A DNA stretch of 7,365 nucleotides from NCBI GenBank assembly GCA_030636245.1, contig DAOVXI010000092.1, forward strand, positions 1 to 7,365. Reading direction: 5' to 3'. The position numbers and the translations under genes were made by a program. Positions 6,830 through 7,365 of the stretch are shown in pieces. The notes beneath the pieces are model-generated. The model had not been told where the DNA came from. It made no database searches and saw only the letters and a list, made by a program, of their open reading frames with translations. Position 1 is the first letter of the stretch, and each line of letters begins with the position of its first letter. The DNA is from Deltaproteobacteria bacterium. GTDB taxonomy: Bacteria; Desulfobacterota; GWC2-55-46; DRQE01.

Positions 6830-7365
6830 GTGTTCTATCATCTGCTATATCCGCTTGCTGAGTATCATACGATATTTAACGTTTTTCAGTATATATCTTT
6901 TAGAACGATATATGCAACGGTCACCGCCTTGGTTATAAGTTTTGTTGTGGGACCTTATGTTATCAAAAAACTTAAGGTCCTTCAGGTTGAAGAAGTCATA
7001 AGAGAAGATGTTCCGGAAAGGCATAGTAGTAAGGCGGGAACGCCAACAATGGGTGGTGCATTGATAATTATTGTTGTAGCGATCTCTGTGCTCTTGTGGG
7101 GCAACCTGTCAAATAAGTTCGTATGGCTTTTGCTTTTTGTAACTGTTGGAATGGGTGTCATTGGCTTCATTGATGACTACAAAAAAGTGGTTTTAAAGAA
7201 ATCAGATGGTTTAAGGCCTCTTGCAAAGATATCAGGTCAGGTCGTAGTGGCGCTTGCAGCGGGAATCTTTCTGTATAAGACAGGTTTTGATACTACCGTT
7301 ACCATGCCCTTCTTTAAGGGCGCGCATATCGATCTCGGTATCTTCTATATAGTTTTTGTTGTTTA
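6830..7365 (+). CDS. mraY: MraY, phospho-MurNAc-pentapeptide translocase (5' part)
   Basis: MraY is a polytopic inner-membrane enzyme that transfers phospho-MurNAc-pentapeptide from UDP to undecaprenyl phosphate, forming lipid I. The reading frame is open to the right edge; 178 codons are visible, about half of the usual 360 or so. The translation begins MFYHLLYPLAEY and shows FNVFQYISFRT, VIREDVPERHSSKAGTPTMGG and GFIDDYKKV, all hallmarks of the family. The aspartate pair is D115-D116, the same numbering as the essential pair in E. coli MraY. Hydrophobic membrane segments lie at about 25-45, 72-92, 97-115 and 133-150. The start must be GTG 6830: TGA is in frame at 6818-6820, no ATG or TTG lies between, and the next ATG is inside the conserved TPTMGG. 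It follows murF by 18 nt and should be cotranscribed. Confidence 0.97.
   Translation, partial: MFYHLLYPLAEYHTIFNVFQYISFRTIYATVTALVISFVVGPYVIKKLKVLQVEEVIREDVPERHSSKAGTPTMGGALIIIVVAISVLLWGNLSNKFVWLLLFVTVGMGVIGFIDDYKKVVLKKSDGLRPLAKISGQVVVALAAGIFLYKTGFDTTVTMPFFKGAHIDLGIFYIVFVV

Noticed and set aside
6817..6858. Alternative GTG at 6817 as a start near mraY
   Set aside because: It is in a different frame from MraY and reaches a stop within about 15 codons; it is part of the Shine-Dalgarno region of the real GTG at 6830.
1..7365. A novel system, mobile element or CRISPR array
   Set aside because: All sequence from about 220 onward belongs to seven standard dcw genes in standard order. I saw no inverted terminal repeats, spaced repeat array, tRNA-like sequence or foreign-looking insertion.

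Overview
The window is the first part of a division and cell wall (dcw) cluster, all on the + strand: mraZ, rsmH (mraW), ftsL, ftsI (PBP3-type), murE, murF and the 5' half of mraY, which runs off the right edge. Every gene is recognisable from its motifs. Gaps between genes are 10 to 18 nt, or the genes overlap (ftsL/ftsI by ATGA, ftsI/murE by GTGA). This looks like one polycistronic unit driven mainly from one promoter at the left edge.

Layout: positions 1-60 hold a GC-rich hairpin with T-runs, probably the end of an unseen upstream + strand unit. Positions 109-137 hold a strong sigma70-type promoter (TTGACA, 17 nt, TATATT). Positions 149-172 hold three TGGGA boxes at exact 10-bp spacing, with two looser boxes to 194. 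This is the arrangement expected of an MraZ operator, and it lies in the predicted 5' UTR, so the operon probably carries its own autoregulation. From about 220 to the end the sequence is almost entirely coding.

The products act together. MraZ controls the cluster. RsmH methylates 16S rRNA. FtsL and FtsI belong to the septal peptidoglycan machinery at the inner membrane. MurE and MurF complete the UDP-MurNAc-pentapeptide in the cytoplasm, and MraY transfers the phospho-MurNAc-pentapeptide to undecaprenyl phosphate to make lipid I.

Organism: MurE carries the DNPR signature of meso-diaminopimelate-adding enzymes. Together with the gene order this fits a diderm, Gram-negative bacterium. FtsI has a C-terminal linker and a single PASTA domain, and MraY resembles the proteobacterial/deltaproteobacterial type as I remember it. 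I would guess Desulfobacterota (former Deltaproteobacteria) or a nearby phylum such as Nitrospirota. That placement is inference. Arginine is written mostly as AGA/AGG (22 of 27 in rsmH) and ATA is a frequent isoleucine codon.

I found no evidence of a previously undescribed system, mobile element, CRISPR array, RNA gene or broken gene. The points most worth a second look are the KTA triad in place of KTG in FtsI and the multi-box MraZ operator.
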